A program made the translations under genes and the position numbers. DNA of 64,000 nucleotides. It comes from Boseongicola aestuarii (GTDB lineage: Bacteria > Pseudomonadota > Alphaproteobacteria > Rhodobacterales > Rhodobacteraceae). Location: NCBI RefSeq assembly GCF_900184815.1, contig NZ_FXXQ01000001.1, positions 186,001-250,000 on the forward strand, in the 5' to 3' direction. This document shows positions 1-10,142 of this stretch, one piece after another. The number at the start of each line of letters is the position of its first letter. Positions within the stretch are counted from its first letter, which is position 1. A model generated the notes under the pieces. It saw only the letters and a program-made list of their open reading frames with translations. It was not told where the DNA came from and did not search any database.

Positions 1-186
1 TTTTACTTCGGGGCGCGTCATCAGACGAAATCGCAGGAGTTTCAGTCGGGACTGGCGGCAACACTGGCGCGCGCGCCGCAGGTGGCGGCCAATATCAAGG
101 AATTGTCGACCCTCCTGGAGGTGCCCGACGAGTGGGAGGAACCCAATCGCGCGCTTTCGGACTGGAGAGCGCAGAATGGCCGATAA
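1..186 (+). CDS. GTA-type 3TM holin, C-terminal fragment
   Basis: The open frame runs in from the window edge and stops with TAA, giving the last 61 residues. The segment 'FYFGARHQTKSQEFQ' followed by an Ala-rich helix and 'ALSDWRAQNGR' resembles the end of the three-TM holins assigned to gene-transfer-agent release in Rhodobacterales (GTA_holin_3TM family). Such holins permeabilise the inner membrane so a muramidase can reach the wall. In related genomes an endolysin gene lies next to it, which would be left of this window. The next gene starts inside its last codons, so translation is probably coupled. The family call rests on the recalled C-terminal motif only, because the membrane segments are outside the window. 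Confidence 0.7.
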   Translation, partial: FYFGARHQTKSQEFQSGLAATLARAPQVAANIKELSTLLEVPDEWEEPNRALSDWRAQNGR

Positions 187-355
187 TCAGATCTTTTCCC
201 TTGTCGCCGAGCATGGTCCCTGGGTCGTGCTGGTGTTTTTCCTGCTGTGGCGCGACCTTCAGAAGGAACAGGCCACGCGGTCGGTTCTGGACAAGAACGC
301 CCATGTGCTGACCGAGATCGCCACGGTGATCCGCGAGCGGATGCCGCGGTCATGA
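176..355 (+). CDS. 59-residue single-pass membrane protein downstream of holin
   Basis: The ATG at 176 lies 11 bases inside the end of the holin frame, and the TGA overlaps the next start as ATGA. The product has one hydrophobic segment near residues 15-25 (WVVLVFFLLWR), then a charged, probably helical tail rich in Lys, Glu and Arg. This N-terminal-TM plus charged-tail shape resembles small phage holin or bacteriocin-release proteins (BhlA/UviB-like) in architecture only. I do not recognise the family. Its position suggests a role with the holin in lysis or particle release, which is inference. Confidence 0.6.
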   Translation: MADNQIFSLVAEHGPWVVLVFFLLWRDLQKEQATRSVLDKNAHVLTEIATVIRERMPRS

Positions 356-489
356 CGGTCTTGATCTCGCGCGTTCGCCTGCGTCTGTGGCGGGCGTTTC
401 TGGGGCGCGCCCTTTACAATGCGCTGACGCGCAATGACACGGCGCGCGAAAACCTTGACCGGGCCATTTGCGAAACGTTGCAGCGATGA
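352..489 (+). CDS. 45-residue basic protein, function unknown
   Basis: It starts at ATG 352 inside the stop of the preceding gene (ATGA) and ends with a TGA that overlaps the next start, so it sits inside a chain of coupled genes. The product is short and Arg-rich (about ten Arg in 45 residues), with a pattern suggesting an amphipathic helix in the first half (VRLRLWRAFLGRALY) and no true membrane segment. No family is recognised. The double ATGA overlap is the main reason to call it a gene rather than a chance frame. Confidence 0.5.
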   Translation: MTVLISRVRLRLWRAFLGRALYNALTRNDTARENLDRAICETLQR

Positions 490-830
490 GTGGCGCGCTC
501 GACCATGTGTCCGGGGTGATTGCCGTCCTGTTTTGCGGATGCGCGGCCCTGTTCAGCCTGTCCGTCCTGACGCAAACGCGTGACTGGCGGCCCCGCGCGG
601 ATCATCTGCCGGACGAAACCTGGCTTGGCGTGGTTGCGATCCTTGGCTGGGGATGGATGGGCGCTTTGATGGCGGAGGTTGCAAACGCACGGCTGATGCT
701 TTTGGCGGTGTCGCTTGCGTTTGGTCTTATCGCGCGGATCGTGGTCGAGCGTCAGTCAAACCTGCAGGAAGACCGAATTATTCTTGGCGGCATCACGCTT
801 TTGCCGCTTGGGGCGCTGCTGTTCTCTTGA
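486..830 (+). CDS. 114-residue integral membrane protein, unknown
   Basis: ATG 486 overlaps the previous stop as ATGA. The product has about four hydrophobic stretches, near residues 9-29, 45-66, 69-88 and 98-114, with a short polar loop carrying 'TRDWRPRADHLPDETW'. It ends right after the last hydrophobic segment. No family is recognised. It closes a run of four overlapping genes beginning with the GTA-type holin, about 100 bases before ccmF. In some relatives ccmE occupies the place before ccmF, but this protein lacks the CcmE heme-binding His context and is not that gene. Confidence 0.6.
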   Translation: MSGALDHVSGVIAVLFCGCAALFSLSVLTQTRDWRPRADHLPDETWLGVVAILGWGWMGALMAEVANARLMLLAVSLAFGLIARIVVERQSNLQEDRIILGGITLLPLGALLFS

Positions 831-929
831 GGATGTCCGAGCCGCATTGGGGCGGTGTCGCGCTCAAATAGCCGCGACCAAGCGTCTCGCGGCCTTGGCC
901 TTGTGCAGAAGGCCCACTAGACTGTCGCA

Positions 930-2909
930 ATGATAGTAGAGATTGGCCATTTCACCCTGATTCTTGCGCTGCTCGTGGCAGTCGTGCAAACCATCATGCC
1001 GCTGGTCGGCGCCCACAAGGGCTGGCGCGGCTGGATGGCCGTGGCCGAACCCGCCGCGACCGTGCAGTTCTTCCTGCTGGCGTTTTCCTTTGCCGCGCTG
1101 ACCTATGCGTTTGTGACGTCGGATTTCTCGCTGAGGCTGGTGGCGGCGAACAGCCACACGGCCAAGCCGATGCTGTATAAAGTGACTGGCGTCTGGGGCA
1201 ATCACGAAGGCTCGATGCTGCTTTGGTGCGTAATCCTGGCCTTCTTCGGAGCCCTGGCCGCATGGTTCGGTGCGAACTTGCCCGATCGTCTGCGCGCGCG
1301 AGTGCTTGGCGTGCAAGCCTCTGTTGGCGTTGCATTTTTGACGTTTCTCATCTTCACATCGAACCCGTTCCTGCGTCTGGAATTTCCACCCTTGAACGGT
1401 CAGGATCTGAACCCGCTCTTGCAGGATCCGGGGCTCGCATTCCATCCGCCGTTTCTTTACATCGGCTATGTCGGCCTTTCGATGAGCTTTTCCTTTGCCG
1501 TCGCCGCCCTGATCGAAGGACGCGTTGACGCCGCGTGGGGCCGTTGGGTTCGTCCCTGGACGCTGTTGGCCTGGCTGAACCTGACCATCGGAATCGCGCT
1601 TGGCTCCTGGTGGGCCTATTACGAATTGGGCTGGGGCGGGTTCTGGTTCTGGGATCCAGTGGAAAACGCCTCATTCATGCCGTGGCTGATCGCGGCGGCG
1701 CTTCTCCATTCGGCCATCGTTGTGGAAAAACGCGAAGCCCTGAAAAGCTGGACAATCCTGCTGGCGATCCTTGCCTTCGGGTTCTCGCTGATCGGCGCAT
1801 TCATCGTGCGGTCGGGCGTGCTGACCTCGGTTCATGCCTTTGCCAATGACCCCGAGCGAGGCGTCTATCTGCTGATCATCACTGGTATCTTCATGGGCGG
1901 CGCGCTGACGCTTTACGCCGCGCGTGCAGGTCAGATGCAGGCCAAGGGCGTGTTCAGCATGGTCAGCCGTGAAAGCGCGCTGGTGGCGAACAATGTCCTG
2001 CTGGCCGTGGCGACATTCGTGGTGTTCCTCGGCACGATCTGGCCTTTGGTGGCCGAGCTGATCTGGGACCGCAAGCTTTCGGTCGGACCGCCGTTTTTCG
2101 ATGCGGCCTTCACGCCCTTCATGGTCGCGCTTGCGGTGATCCTGCCCATCGGCTCGATGCTGCCCTGGAAACGCGCGAAGATAATGACCACCCTGCGGCC
2201 GCTTTGGTTCGTTCTGATCGCCACCTTTGTCGTGGCGGCTCTGATCTGGACCATTCAGAGCGAACGGTCGTTGATCGCGCCCGTCGGGATCGCGCTTGGT
2301 GTCTGGCTGATCGCCGGGGCTGCGGTTGATATCTGGCAGCGCACGGGGCGCGGCACGTTCACCCATCGCTTGGGCCGCATCCTGCGCCTGCCTCGAGCGG
2401 ATATGGGCCGGGTCACGACGCATGCCGGGCTTGGTGTGACCTTTATCGGCATTGCCGCTCTGACGGCCTGGCAAATTGAGGATATCCGCGTCGCGACCCC
2501 CGGCGAAAGCTTCCGCGTCGGGTCTTATGATGTGACGCTGGTGGATGTGAGGCAGCTCGAAGGACCGAACTACATATCCACCATGGCCGAGATGCGGGTG
2601 GATCGGAACGGCAGCAATGTCGCCACGCTATTTCCCGAAAAGCGTATCTATCCGGTCGCGAATATGCCCACCACGGAAGCGGCCATCGACAATGGTGTGT
2701 TCCGCGACCTCTACCTTGTGATCGGTGATCCGCAAGGCAATGGCGGCTGGTCGGTCCGCACCTTCATCAAGCCCTATGCCAACTGGATCTGGGCGGGGGC
2801 GATCATCATGTCGCTTGGCGGTTTGCTGTCTCTGACCGACCGTCGCTTCCGGGTGGCGGCGGGCGCGCGTAAGACGCCGAAAACCAACGCCGGGGTGCCT
2901 GCGGAATGA
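930..2909 (+). CDS. ccmF: Cytochrome c maturation heme lyase subunit CcmF
   Basis: The 659-residue polytopic inner-membrane protein has the CcmF/CycK pattern, including the periplasmic tryptophan-rich WWD signature region near residues 225-245 (YYELGWGGFWFWDPVENASF). CcmF takes heme from holo-CcmE and, with CcmH, attaches it to CXXCH motifs of apocytochromes c in the periplasm. About 15 membrane segments are visible and the length is typical. The stop overlaps the ccmH start (ATGA), so the two are co-translated. ccmE, which often precedes ccmF, is not in the window. Confidence 0.96.
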   Translation: MIVEIGHFTLILALLVAVVQTIMPLVGAHKGWRGWMAVAEPAATVQFFLLAFSFAALTYAFVTSDFSLRLVAANSHTAKPMLYKVTGVWGNHEGSMLLWCVILAFFGALAAWFGANLPDRLRARVLGVQASVGVAFLTFLIFTSNPFLRLEFPPLNGQDLNPLLQDPGLAFHPPFLYIGYVGLSMSFSFAVAALIEGRVDAAWGRWVRPWTLLAWLNLTIGIALGSWWAYYELGWGGFWFWDPVENASFMPWLIAAALLHSAIVVEKREALKSWTILLAILAFGFSLIGAFIVRSGVLTSVHAFANDPERGVYLLIITGIFMGGALTLYAARAGQMQAKGVFSMVSRESALVANNVLLAVATFVVFLGTIWPLVAELIWDRKLSVGPPFFDAAFTPFMVALAVILPIGSMLPWKRAKIMTTLRPLWFVLIATFVVAALIWTIQSERSLIAPVGIALGVWLIAGAAVDIWQRTGRGTFTHRLGRILRLPRADMGRVTTHAGLGVTFIGIAALTAWQIEDIRVATPGESFRVGSYDVTLVDVRQLEGPNYISTMAEMRVDRNGSNVATLFPEKRIYPVANMPTTEAAIDNGVFRDLYLVIGDPQGNGGWSVRTFIKPYANWIWAGAIIMSLGGLLSLTDRRFRVAAGARKTPKTNAGVPAE

Positions 2910-3358
2910 TCCGCGCGCTTTGTCTTGCGTTCGCCCTTCTGGTTGCTGCGCCCGCGCTGGCTGTGCAGCCGGATGAAATCCTTGACGATCCGGTGCTTGA
3001 AGAACGCGCGCGCGACTTGTCCAAGAACCTGCGCTGTCTTGTCTGCCGCAACGAAAGCATCGACGAAAGCAATGCCGAACTGGCGCGCGATCTGCGGCTC
3101 TTGGTGCGCGAACGGCTGGTTGAAGGCGACACCAATGACGAGGCGCTGGACTTTATCGTGGCGCGTTACGGCGAATACGTACTGCTGACGCCCCGCGCCA
3201 CCGGCTCGACACTGATCCTGTGGATCGCAGGGCCGGCCATGTTGCTGGCCGCTTTGGGCATTGCCGCCGTCTACATCCGCCGCAGACGCCCCGAGGTCGC
3301 CGCAACGGGCCTGTCAGAGGCGGAAAAAGCGCGCCTCAGCCAACTTCTTGACGACTGA
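2906..3358 (+). CDS. ccmH: Cytochrome c maturation thiol-reductase CcmH (CcmL/Ccl2)
   Basis: The 150-residue protein has an N-terminal signal sequence (ALCLAFALLVAAPALA), the redox motif LRCLVCRNES (LRCxxC) near residues 42-51, and a C-terminal membrane anchor at about residues 100-122 ending in a basic tail. It keeps apocytochrome CXXCH cysteines reduced and presents them to CcmF on the periplasmic side. The ATG overlaps the ccmF stop. It corresponds to the short N-terminal half of E. coli CcmH, the usual form in alphaproteobacteria, so no CcmI-like TPR domain is expected here. Confidence 0.95.
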   Translation: MIRALCLAFALLVAAPALAVQPDEILDDPVLEERARDLSKNLRCLVCRNESIDESNAELARDLRLLVRERLVEGDTNDEALDFIVARYGEYVLLTPRATGSTLILWIAGPAMLLAALGIAAVYIRRRRPEVAATGLSEAEKARLSQLLDD

Positions 3359-3429
3359 CGCCGCGTTTCATCTTTTCCGAACCGTTCAGTTCACTTATGA
3401 GAATGACAACGGACTGAAAAGGATTTCCC

Positions 3430-4206
3430 ATGGACTATCAAACCATCAGCGTCACGGAAACTGACGGCTACGGCGTCATCGCGCTGAACCGGCCCCAGGT
3501 GAAGAACGCGTTCAACACGCAGATGCGTGCGGAAATCCTTCATGCCGTCAAGGCGTTAAGCCTGAAGATGCGCGCTCTGGTCATCACTGGCACGGGCGAC
3601 GCCTTTTGTTCGGGGCAGGACCTGGGCGACCGCGCGACGGTGGCCAATACCGACCTGGAACGGACGTTGCGGGACGAATACATGCCAATGATCCGTGCCA
3701 TCGTCGACGCACCGATCCCGGTGATCGCTGCCGTCAACGGTGCTGCCGCCGGGGCAGGGACCGCGCTCGCGCTGGCCGCCGACGTGGTCATTGCCACCGA
3801 AAGCGCGATTTTCCTTCAGGCGTTTGCGCGCATCGGCCTTGTGCCAGATGCCGGTGTGACACATTTCCTGCCTGCGCAGGTCGGCACGGCGCGCGCCATG
3901 GGCGCGGCCTTGTTCGCCGAACCAGTGACAGCCAAACAGGCCATGGACTGGGGCATGATCTGGGAAGCGGTGCCGGATGCCTCCTTCGAGGCCCGGTGGC
4001 GTGACCGCGCGGCGAAACTGGCGTCCGGTCCGACGACATCTTACGCCGGGATCAAGGAAGCGATCCGGGCCAGCGCCGGCAATACGCTGGAAGAACAGCT
4101 TTTGCTTGAAGCGAAACTGCAGGGGCGGTGTGGCAAGACCCGTGATTTCCGCGAAGGCGTGATGGCGTTTCTGGACAAGCGCCCTGCGGAATACGAGGGA
4201 CGCTGA
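3430..4206 (+). CDS. Enoyl-CoA hydratase/isomerase family protein
   Basis: The 258-residue crotonase-fold protein carries the oxyanion-hole segments 'GDAFCSGQDL' (about residues 56-65) and 'AAVNGAAAGAGTALALAAD' (about 100-118), plus 'IGLVPDAGVTHFLP', which resembles PaaG-type isomerases more than FadB-type hydratases (Asp in place of the second Glu). It would act on enoyl-CoA thioesters in fatty-acid or phenylacetate-type degradation, but no other pathway gene is nearby to fix the substrate. The ATG is preceded by an AAAAGGA-type ribosome site. It follows ccmH by 71 bases, so it may be read through with the ccm genes. Confidence 0.88.
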   Translation: MDYQTISVTETDGYGVIALNRPQVKNAFNTQMRAEILHAVKALSLKMRALVITGTGDAFCSGQDLGDRATVANTDLERTLRDEYMPMIRAIVDAPIPVIAAVNGAAAGAGTALALAADVVIATESAIFLQAFARIGLVPDAGVTHFLPAQVGTARAMGAALFAEPVTAKQAMDWGMIWEAVPDASFEARWRDRAAKLASGPTTSYAGIKEAIRASAGNTLEEQLLLEAKLQGRCGKTRDFREGVMAFLDKRPAEYEGR

Positions 4207-4284
4207 GTTAAGCAGTCCTCAACCCCTTCGCGCGACAGTCGCCGTTGGGAAAGTTAACCAGTCCCTAAGCCTGCGCGCGGGCGC

Positions 4285-4328
4285 ACCGACGTAATACCGA
4301 CGTCATACCGACGTGGCAGCGACGTTAC
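4285..4328 (+). repeat. 11-bp phased tandem repeat (accgacgt units)
   Basis: Four units follow each other at exactly 11-base spacing: accgacgtaat (4285), accgacgtcat (4296), accgacgtggc (4307) and a degenerate agcgacgttac (4318). The array lies between the convergent crotonase and alternative-oxidase genes. A related set on the opposite strand occurs at 13413-13456. The spacing equals about one helical turn, which would suit a DNA-binding protein contacting one face, but no function is known to me. Confidence 0.8.
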
Positions 4329-4439
4329 ATTTTGCGCGATCTGCGTTGAATAATAATGACTTACGGAAATAATTCGCGCGCGACGGATCTTGCCCGCCGC
4401 GCGCCGCGTTTACCGTTCATTCAGACCTTGAGAGACCTC

Positions 4440-5087
4440 TCAGGGATGATCCCCTGACGCAATCCGGTTGGCAAAGTCGTGGTTCGTATCGCGATGTTCC
4501 GCCTCGTCCGCGCGGATCACGATCACCACGTCGCGCAGACGCGCATCCTCGGGCAACCCCCAGTATTCCTTGGCGATCTCGGGGGCCGGAACGTTCTCGA
4601 CCTTTCCTGCGTCAATCTCTTCGAGAAACTGCGTGTAGCTCACTACCGCTTCTTCTTCGAGATAGCCCACAATCCGATGCGCCATCTTAGGAAGGAACAG
4701 ATAGGTCCAGAAATAAAGGTTATAAAACACGGCCTGACCGATCATGATCAGCCAGCGCTCGAGCCGCGAGGGCTGGGCGATTTCGATAAAGGTCATCAGG
4801 TGCATCCGCTCGTTGTCGGCTTCTTCCAGCAGCTCCTTGATCCAGCCCTGATCGTCGCGGATGTGCCGGATCGCTTTCAGGTGTTGAAGCAACCCGCCAA
4901 CCATGCCGGGCACGGCGGCGACGGTTTCAAGAACCACGGCGCGGTGGCTGTAACGCTTGGCGAAGAATCTGTCGGCGAATATCCGCATGAACTTCACGAT
5001 CCGCAGAGCCATACGGTCATTGAAGTCGACGGGCGCATGATGCGCTGCAAGGTCAATATTGACGATCCTGTCCGGAACCATAGTCAT
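4440..5087 (-). CDS. aox: Alternative oxidase (cyanide-insensitive ubiquinol oxidase)
   Basis: The 215-residue protein shows the four-helix diiron pattern of alternative oxidases: [34 protein letters not shown] and [12 protein letters not shown] provide the Glu and Glu-x-x-His iron ligands in the right order. AOX oxidises ubiquinol and reduces oxygen to water at the inner membrane without pumping protons. I chose ATG 5087 rather than the in-frame ATG at 5108 because an AGGAGA site lies seven bases before it. It lacks the plant N-terminal regulatory cysteine region. It sits downstream of gltA on the same strand, about 100 bases away. Confidence 0.93.
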   Translation of the reverse strand: MTMVPDRIVNIDLAAHHAPVDFNDRMALRIVKFMRIFADRFFAKRYSHRAVVLETVAAVPGMVGGLLQHLKAIRHIRDDQGWIKELLEEADNERMHLMTFIEIAQPSRLERWLIMIGQAVFYNLYFWTYLFLPKMAHRIVGYLEEEAVVSYTQFLEEIDAGKVENVPAPEIAKEYWGLPEDARLRDVVIVIRADEAEHRDTNHDFANRIASGDHP

Positions 5088-5193
5088 CTCGATATCTCCT
5101 GTTCGCATGAACGAGATATAGGCTGACGTCGCCGGATTGCTGCTTTTGCACCTGCGGCATTTTCACGTGCCGCAGGATTGTATTCATTGAATT

Positions 5194-6489
5194 TTAGCGG
5201 TTTTCGACGTCCACGTAATCCCGTCTGGTCGCGCCCACATAGAGCTGACGCGGACGGCCGATTTTCATCTGTGGATCGGCGATCATCTCTTTCCACTGGC
5301 TGATCCACCCAACGGTGCGCGCCAATGCGAAGATCGGCGTGAACATCGAGGTCGGAAAGCCCATCGCATCCAGAATGATGCCGGAATAGAAGTCGACGTT
5401 CGGGTAAAGCTTCTTGTCTTTGAAGTAAGGATCCTCAAGCGCGATGCGCTCAAGTTCCTTGGCGACCTGAAGCGTCGGGTTGTTCTCGACCCCGAGCAGT
5501 TCCAGAACCTCGTCCGCGGACTGCTTCATCACCTTGGCACGCGGATCGAAGTTCTTGTAGACCCGGTGGCCAAAGCCCATCAGGCGGAACGGATCGTCCT
5601 TGTCCTTGGCACGGGCGATGTATTCGGGAATGCGTTCGACGCTTCCGATCTCGCGGAGCATCTCAAGACAGGCCTGGTTCGCACCACCATGTGCGGGGCC
5701 CCAGAGACAGGCGATACCGGCAGCGATACAGGCAAACGGGTTCGCGCCCGAAGACGAGGCAAGCCGCACGGTCGATGTGGAAGCGTTTTGTTCATGATCG
5801 GCGTGTAGCGTGAATATCCGGTCCATTGCGCGGCTCAGGATCGGGTTCACTTCGTATTCTTCGGCAGGCACCGAAAAACACATGCGCAGGAAGTTCGACG
5901 CATAATCCAGATCATTGCGCGGATAGACGAAAGGCTGCCCGATCGAGAATTTGTACGCCCAAGCGGCAATCGTCGGCATTTTGGCGATCAGGCGGATCGT
6001 CGCGACTTCGCGCTGCCAGGGGTCGGTGATGTCGGTGCTGTCGTGATAAAACGCGGACATCGCACCAACGACACCGGTCATGATCGCCATCGGGTGCGCA
6101 TCACGGCGGAAGCCACGATAGAAATAGACCATCTGTTCGTGCAGCATTGTGTGCTGCGTTACGCGCCCTTCGAAGTCTTCCAGCTGCACAGCGGACGGAA
6201 GCTCGCCATAAAGGAGCAGGTAACAAACTTCGAGGAAGTGGGATTTTTCGGCCAGTTGATCAATTGGATAGCCGCGGTGCAGAAGCTCGCCCAGATCGCC
6301 GTCAATAAAAGTGATCGTGCTGTCGCAGGCTGCGGTCGATGTGAAGCCAGGATCATATGTGAAGACGTCGCCCTGTGCGTAAAGCTTGCGGATGTCCAGA
6401 ACATCCGGGCCGGCGGTCGGGGACAGGATTGGCAACTCCAGCTCCTTGCCATCGAACGAAAGTTTGGCTGTTTTAGTATTGTCTGCCAT
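5194..6489 (-). CDS. gltA: Citrate synthase (type II, hexameric family)
   Basis: The 431-residue protein catalyses condensation of acetyl-CoA and oxaloacetate at the start of the TCA cycle. Visible features are the catalytic histidines in '[12 protein letters not shown]' and '[16 protein letters not shown]', and the catalytic Asp in '[10 protein letters not shown]'. Length and the N-terminal beta domain match the Gram-negative type regulated by NADH. It follows gltX on the minus strand at about 110 bases, an order I recall from other Rhodobacterales. Confidence 0.97.
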   Translation of the reverse strand: MADNTKTAKLSFDGKELELPILSPTAGPDVLDIRKLYAQGDVFTYDPGFTSTAACDSTITFIDGDLGELLHRGYPIDQLAEKSHFLEVCYLLLYGELPSAVQLEDFEGRVTQHTMLHEQMVYFYRGFRRDAHPMAIMTGVVGAMSAFYHDSTDITDPWQREVATIRLIAKMPTIAAWAYKFSIGQPFVYPRNDLDYASNFLRMCFSVPAEEYEVNPILSRAMDRIFTLHADHEQNASTSTVRLASSSGANPFACIAAGIACLWGPAHGGANQACLEMLREIGSVERIPEYIARAKDKDDPFRLMGFGHRVYKNFDPRAKVMKQSADEVLELLGVENNPTLQVAKELERIALEDPYFKDKKLYPNVDFYSGIILDAMGFPTSMFTPIFALARTVGWISQWKEMIADPQMKIGRPRQLYVGATRRDYVDVENR

Positions 6490-6598
6490 TGTTATCCCCG
6501 TTTTTTGGTCCGGCGAAGTGGCCGGTCGGTTTGTCCGTCGCGAGCGTGCGCAGGATCTGAAGTTGGGACAGACCCCGAAGAGGTGGGGAAAGCCCGGA

Positions 6599-8002
6599 TT
6601 AGATGGCTACGTCGCGCAGTCTTTGCACTGTTTTTTCGCGGCCAAGGACCAGCATCATGTCAAACACACTAGGGCTGACGGCCCGGCCAGACAATGCCGC
6701 ACGAAGCGGTCCCGCCAACTTGCCCAACTTGGTCCCGTGTGCCTCTGCAAGAGACTGCACAACGCCCTCCAGAGCGTCGCGGTTCCAGCTAGCATTTTGC
6801 AGGTGCGGCGTCAATTCATTCAGTATACCACGGGATACCGTGTCCAGCGACTTGGCGGACTTTTCGTCCGGTTCGATAGGGCTGGAATTCAGAATAAATG
6901 ACGCTTTTTCAAGAAGTTCCGGGTATGTCCTTGCCCGGTCCTTGAGACAATACATCGCACGCAGCAAATCGGCCTTCTGCGTCTGTGTCAATGTCTCCTG
7001 TCCCGAAACCGTCAAATAGGCTTCGATTTCCGCTACGAGTGCAGCATCGTCCATGATCGCGATGTGCTGGCCGGACAAATTTGCCAGTTTCTTGGTATCG
7101 AACCGCGCTGGAGATTTGCCGATCCCGTCCAGCCCGAACCACTCGATAGCCTGCTCGGTGGTAAAGAATTCATCGTCGCCGTGGCTCCAGCCAAGCCGAG
7201 CCAGATAGTTGCGCATCCCCGCCGCCGGATAGCCGTCGGCCTGCCATTCCTCGACCCCGAGCGCTCCGTGGCGCTTTGACAGTTTCTTGCCGTCTTCGCC
7301 GTGGATCAGCGGAATATGCGCCCATACCGGGATATCCCAACCCATTGCGTTGTAGACCAGCATCTGACGTGCGGCGTTGTTCAGGTGATCGTCGCCACGG
7401 ATGACGTGGGTCACCTCCATGTCGTGATCATCAACCACCACGGCCAGCATGTAGACCGGCGTGCCGTCCGAGCGCAGCACGATCATATCGTCCAGCGTGT
7501 CGTTCCGGATCGTCACATCGCCTTGCACGGCATCTTTGATGACAGTGACACCTTCTCGCGGGGCTTTCACGCGGATCGCATAGGGCGCATCCGGGTGGTC
7601 GGCCTCAGGCGCATCACGCCAGGGCGAGTGGAACAGGGTCGATCGCCCCTCGGCCTTTGCGGCCTCGCGAAAGGCGGCGATCTCGTCTTGCGTTGAAAAA
7701 CACTTGTAGGCCGCCCCCGACGCCAGCATCTCGCGCGCCACTTCGGCATGGCGTTCGGCGCCCTCGAACTGGCTTACGGCCTCGCCATCCCAGTCCAGCC
7801 CCAGCCAGCGCAAGCCGCGAAAGATCGCTTCGGTCGCCTCGGGAGTCGAACGGGCGCGATCCGTGTCCTCAACCCGCAAAAGAAATCTGCCACCGTGATG
7901 GCGTGCGAAAAGCCAGTTGAACAATGCGGTGCGCGCGCCGCCGATATGCAGATATCCCGTCGGAGACGGAGCGAAACGGGTCACGACGGGACGATCATTC
8001 AT
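6599..8002 (-). CDS. gltX: Glutamate--tRNA ligase
   Basis: The 467-residue class I aminoacyl-tRNA synthetase has the HIGH-type motif '[18 protein letters not shown]' near residues 13-30 and the KMSKS-type motif as KLSKRHGA in the middle. It charges tRNA-Glu, and in organisms with GatCAB may also mischarge tRNA-Gln. The C-terminal helical anticodon-binding domain is present and the length is normal. It is divergent from comEC with a gap of under 100 bases that must hold both promoters. Confidence 0.97.
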   Translation of the reverse strand: MNDRPVVTRFAPSPTGYLHIGGARTALFNWLFARHHGGRFLLRVEDTDRARSTPEATEAIFRGLRWLGLDWDGEAVSQFEGAERHAEVAREMLASGAAYKCFSTQDEIAAFREAAKAEGRSTLFHSPWRDAPEADHPDAPYAIRVKAPREGVTVIKDAVQGDVTIRNDTLDDMIVLRSDGTPVYMLAVVVDDHDMEVTHVIRGDDHLNNAARQMLVYNAMGWDIPVWAHIPLIHGEDGKKLSKRHGALGVEEWQADGYPAAGMRNYLARLGWSHGDDEFFTTEQAIEWFGLDGIGKSPARFDTKKLANLSGQHIAIMDDAALVAEIEAYLTVSGQETLTQTQKADLLRAMYCLKDRARTYPELLEKASFILNSSPIEPDEKSAKSLDTVSRGILNELTPHLQNASWNRDALEGVVQSLAEAHGTKLGKLAGPLRAALSGRAVSPSVFDMMLVLGREKTVQRLRDVAI

Positions 8003-8099
8003 GCGGGCAAGCCTTTGGAATTAGCGATTTGGAAACCATGATGGGGGTAGCGTGGCGGATGTGTAGTCAACCCGCCATCAGGAGACAAGGGCGGCCCCC

Positions 8100-10142
8100 A
8101 TGTTCCACCTTTCCAACCTGATCGATCGCCAGCGCGGCCATCTGTTCCCTTGGTCCCCGGTGCTGCTCGGGATCGGCATTGGCGTGTATTTCACGGTCAA
8201 GAGCGAACCCACTGGTGCGACGCTCATCAGCCTTCTATTGGTGGCTCTGGTTGTTGGCCTTGTCGCGCGCCGCCTGCCGCCTGCGGCGCAGGTTTGTGTG
8301 GCGGGGCTTGTCCTGATCGCGCTTGGCTTCACGCTTGCTGCATGGCGTGCGCAGGTGGTCGCTGCGCCAACCCTGTCGTTTCGCTACTACGGGCCTGTCG
8401 AAGGGCGTATCGTGGACATCGACCGCTCGCAGTCGGATGCGGTGCGCCTGACCCTCGACAGGGTCGTTCTTGACAATATACGCCCCGCGCGCACGCCCTC
8501 CAAAGTCCGCGTTTCTCTGCACGGCACGCAAGGCCACCACACCCCCGAGGTCGGCCAGATCGTCATTATGACGGGACATCTGTCGCCGCCTTCCGGCCCT
8601 GTCGAGCCCGGCGGCTTCGATTTTCAGCGCATGGCCTGGTTCAAGGGAATCGGCGCGGTCGGATATACCCGCACGCCGGTTTTGCTCTGGAAAAGCGAGA
8701 CCACGGGCGGTATCGGCCTGGCCATCACCAGGCTGCGGCTCGATATCTCGAAGGAGGTCCAAGCCATCCTGCCCGGAAGCGCCGGAGCCTTCGCGGCCGC
8801 AATCACGACCGGGGACCGCTCGGGCATGGACACTGCCACGCTTGAGGATCTGCGCGCATCCAACCTTGCGCATCTGCTGGCAATTTCAGGCCTCCATATG
8901 GGGCTTCTGACAGGCTTTGTCTTTGCGGCGATCCGGTATGGTCTGGTGTTGATCCCGTCCATCGCGCTGCGCGCCCCAGTGAAGAAAATCGGCGCCGCCG
9001 GCGCGCTGATCGCGGGTGCGGCCTATCTGGCGCTGTCGGGCGGCAACGTCGCGACCGAACGCGCCTTCGTCATGGTCTCGACCATGCTTCTGGCCGTTCT
9101 GGCGGACCGCCGCGCCATCACATTGCGCGCCGTTGCACTGGCCGCGCTGATCGCTCTGACCCTGCGCCCGGAAACCCTGATGGGGCCGGGGTTTCAGATG
9201 TCTTTCGCAGCAACCATCGCCCTTGTCGCAGTTTTTGGCTGGATGCGCGACACCGATTGGTCGAACAGCCGCTGGCCCTGGCTGCTGCGCGTCGTCTTCG
9301 GCGTGGCGGCGTCATCGGCGGTTGCGGGTATTGCCACAGCCCCGATCGCCGCAGCACACTTCAACCAAATCCCGCACTACGGACTTCTGGCCAATATCGT
9401 GTCGGTGCCGGTTATGGGCGCCATCGTCATGCCTGCTGCCGTTCTTGCGGCCGTGCTGTGGCCAATCGGTCTTCACTGGATTGGTCTGAAACTGATGGAA
9501 CCGGCGATCGTCTGGATCCTGAAGGTCGCCGACTTGGTCGCCCATCTTCCGGGTGCTCTCAGTCATATCTGGAGTCCGTCACCCGCCGTCTTGCCGCTTC
9601 TGGCGCTGGGGTTTCTATGGATCGTGTTGTGGCAGGGGCGTGCTCGCGGTCTGGGTGGTCTTTCCGTTCTTCTGGCAGGCGTTCTATGGCACAGCACGCC
9701 GCGCCCCGATCTCATCGTTAATGAAACAGGAAGCCTCATCGGTGTAATGACGTCCGAGGGGCGCCATGTGTCAAAATCGCGGGGTGACAGTTTCGCGGCC
9801 ATGAGCTGGCTGGAGAACGATGGTGATCCCGTCAAGCAGGCGCTGGCGTTCGGGCGCAACGGATTTCAGACGCACGAAAGACGACATGTGATTCAGTTGA
9901 ACGACACGACGATATTCCACGCGACGGGCAAAATCGCAGGCGCGCAGGCCATCGCCGATTGCGGAAAAGCCGAGTTCGTCGTGGTGAATATCAAGGCCGA
10001 TCAGTCCACGCAGGCAGGCTGCACGGTCTTCGATCTGGTCAGTCTGCGCCGAAGTGGTGCGCTGGCGCTATATCGGCAGGGCGACGTGCTGAGATGGGAA
10101 ACCGCGCGCGCCAGACAGGGCGCGCGGCCTTGGTCTCAATAG
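8100..10142 (+). CDS. comEC: ComEC/Rec2-family DNA uptake channel protein
   Basis: The 680-residue multi-spanning protein has an N-terminal DUF4131 region and the central Competence domain with its hallmark '[18 protein letters not shown]' near residues 256-273. ComEC is the inner-membrane channel that passes single-stranded DNA during natural transformation. The C-terminal part (after about residue 510) is short and lacks the HxHxDH signature of the metallo-beta-lactamase nuclease domain seen in Bacillus ComEC, a form I recall as common in alphaproteobacteria. Its stop overlaps the convergent lexA stop by seven bases. Confidence 0.9.
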   Translation: MFHLSNLIDRQRGHLFPWSPVLLGIGIGVYFTVKSEPTGATLISLLLVALVVGLVARRLPPAAQVCVAGLVLIALGFTLAAWRAQVVAAPTLSFRYYGPVEGRIVDIDRSQSDAVRLTLDRVVLDNIRPARTPSKVRVSLHGTQGHHTPEVGQIVIMTGHLSPPSGPVEPGGFDFQRMAWFKGIGAVGYTRTPVLLWKSETTGGIGLAITRLRLDISKEVQAILPGSAGAFAAAITTGDRSGMDTATLEDLRASNLAHLLAISGLHMGLLTGFVFAAIRYGLVLIPSIALRAPVKKIGAAGALIAGAAYLALSGGNVATERAFVMVSTMLLAVLADRRAITLRAVALAALIALTLRPETLMGPGFQMSFAATIALVAVFGWMRDTDWSNSRWPWLLRVVFGVAASSAVAGIATAPIAAAHFNQIPHYGLLANIVSVPVMGAIVMPAAVLAAVLWPIGLHWIGLKLMEPAIVWILKVADLVAHLPGALSHIWSPSPAVLPLLALGFLWIVLWQGRARGLGGLSVLLAGVLWHSTPRPDLIVNETGSLIGVMTSEGRHVSKSRGDSFAAMSWLENDGDPVKQALAFGRNGFQTHERRHVIQLNDTTIFHATGKIAGAQAIADCGKAEFVVVNIKADQSTQAGCTVFDLVSLRRSGALALYRQGDVLRWETARARQGARPWSQ

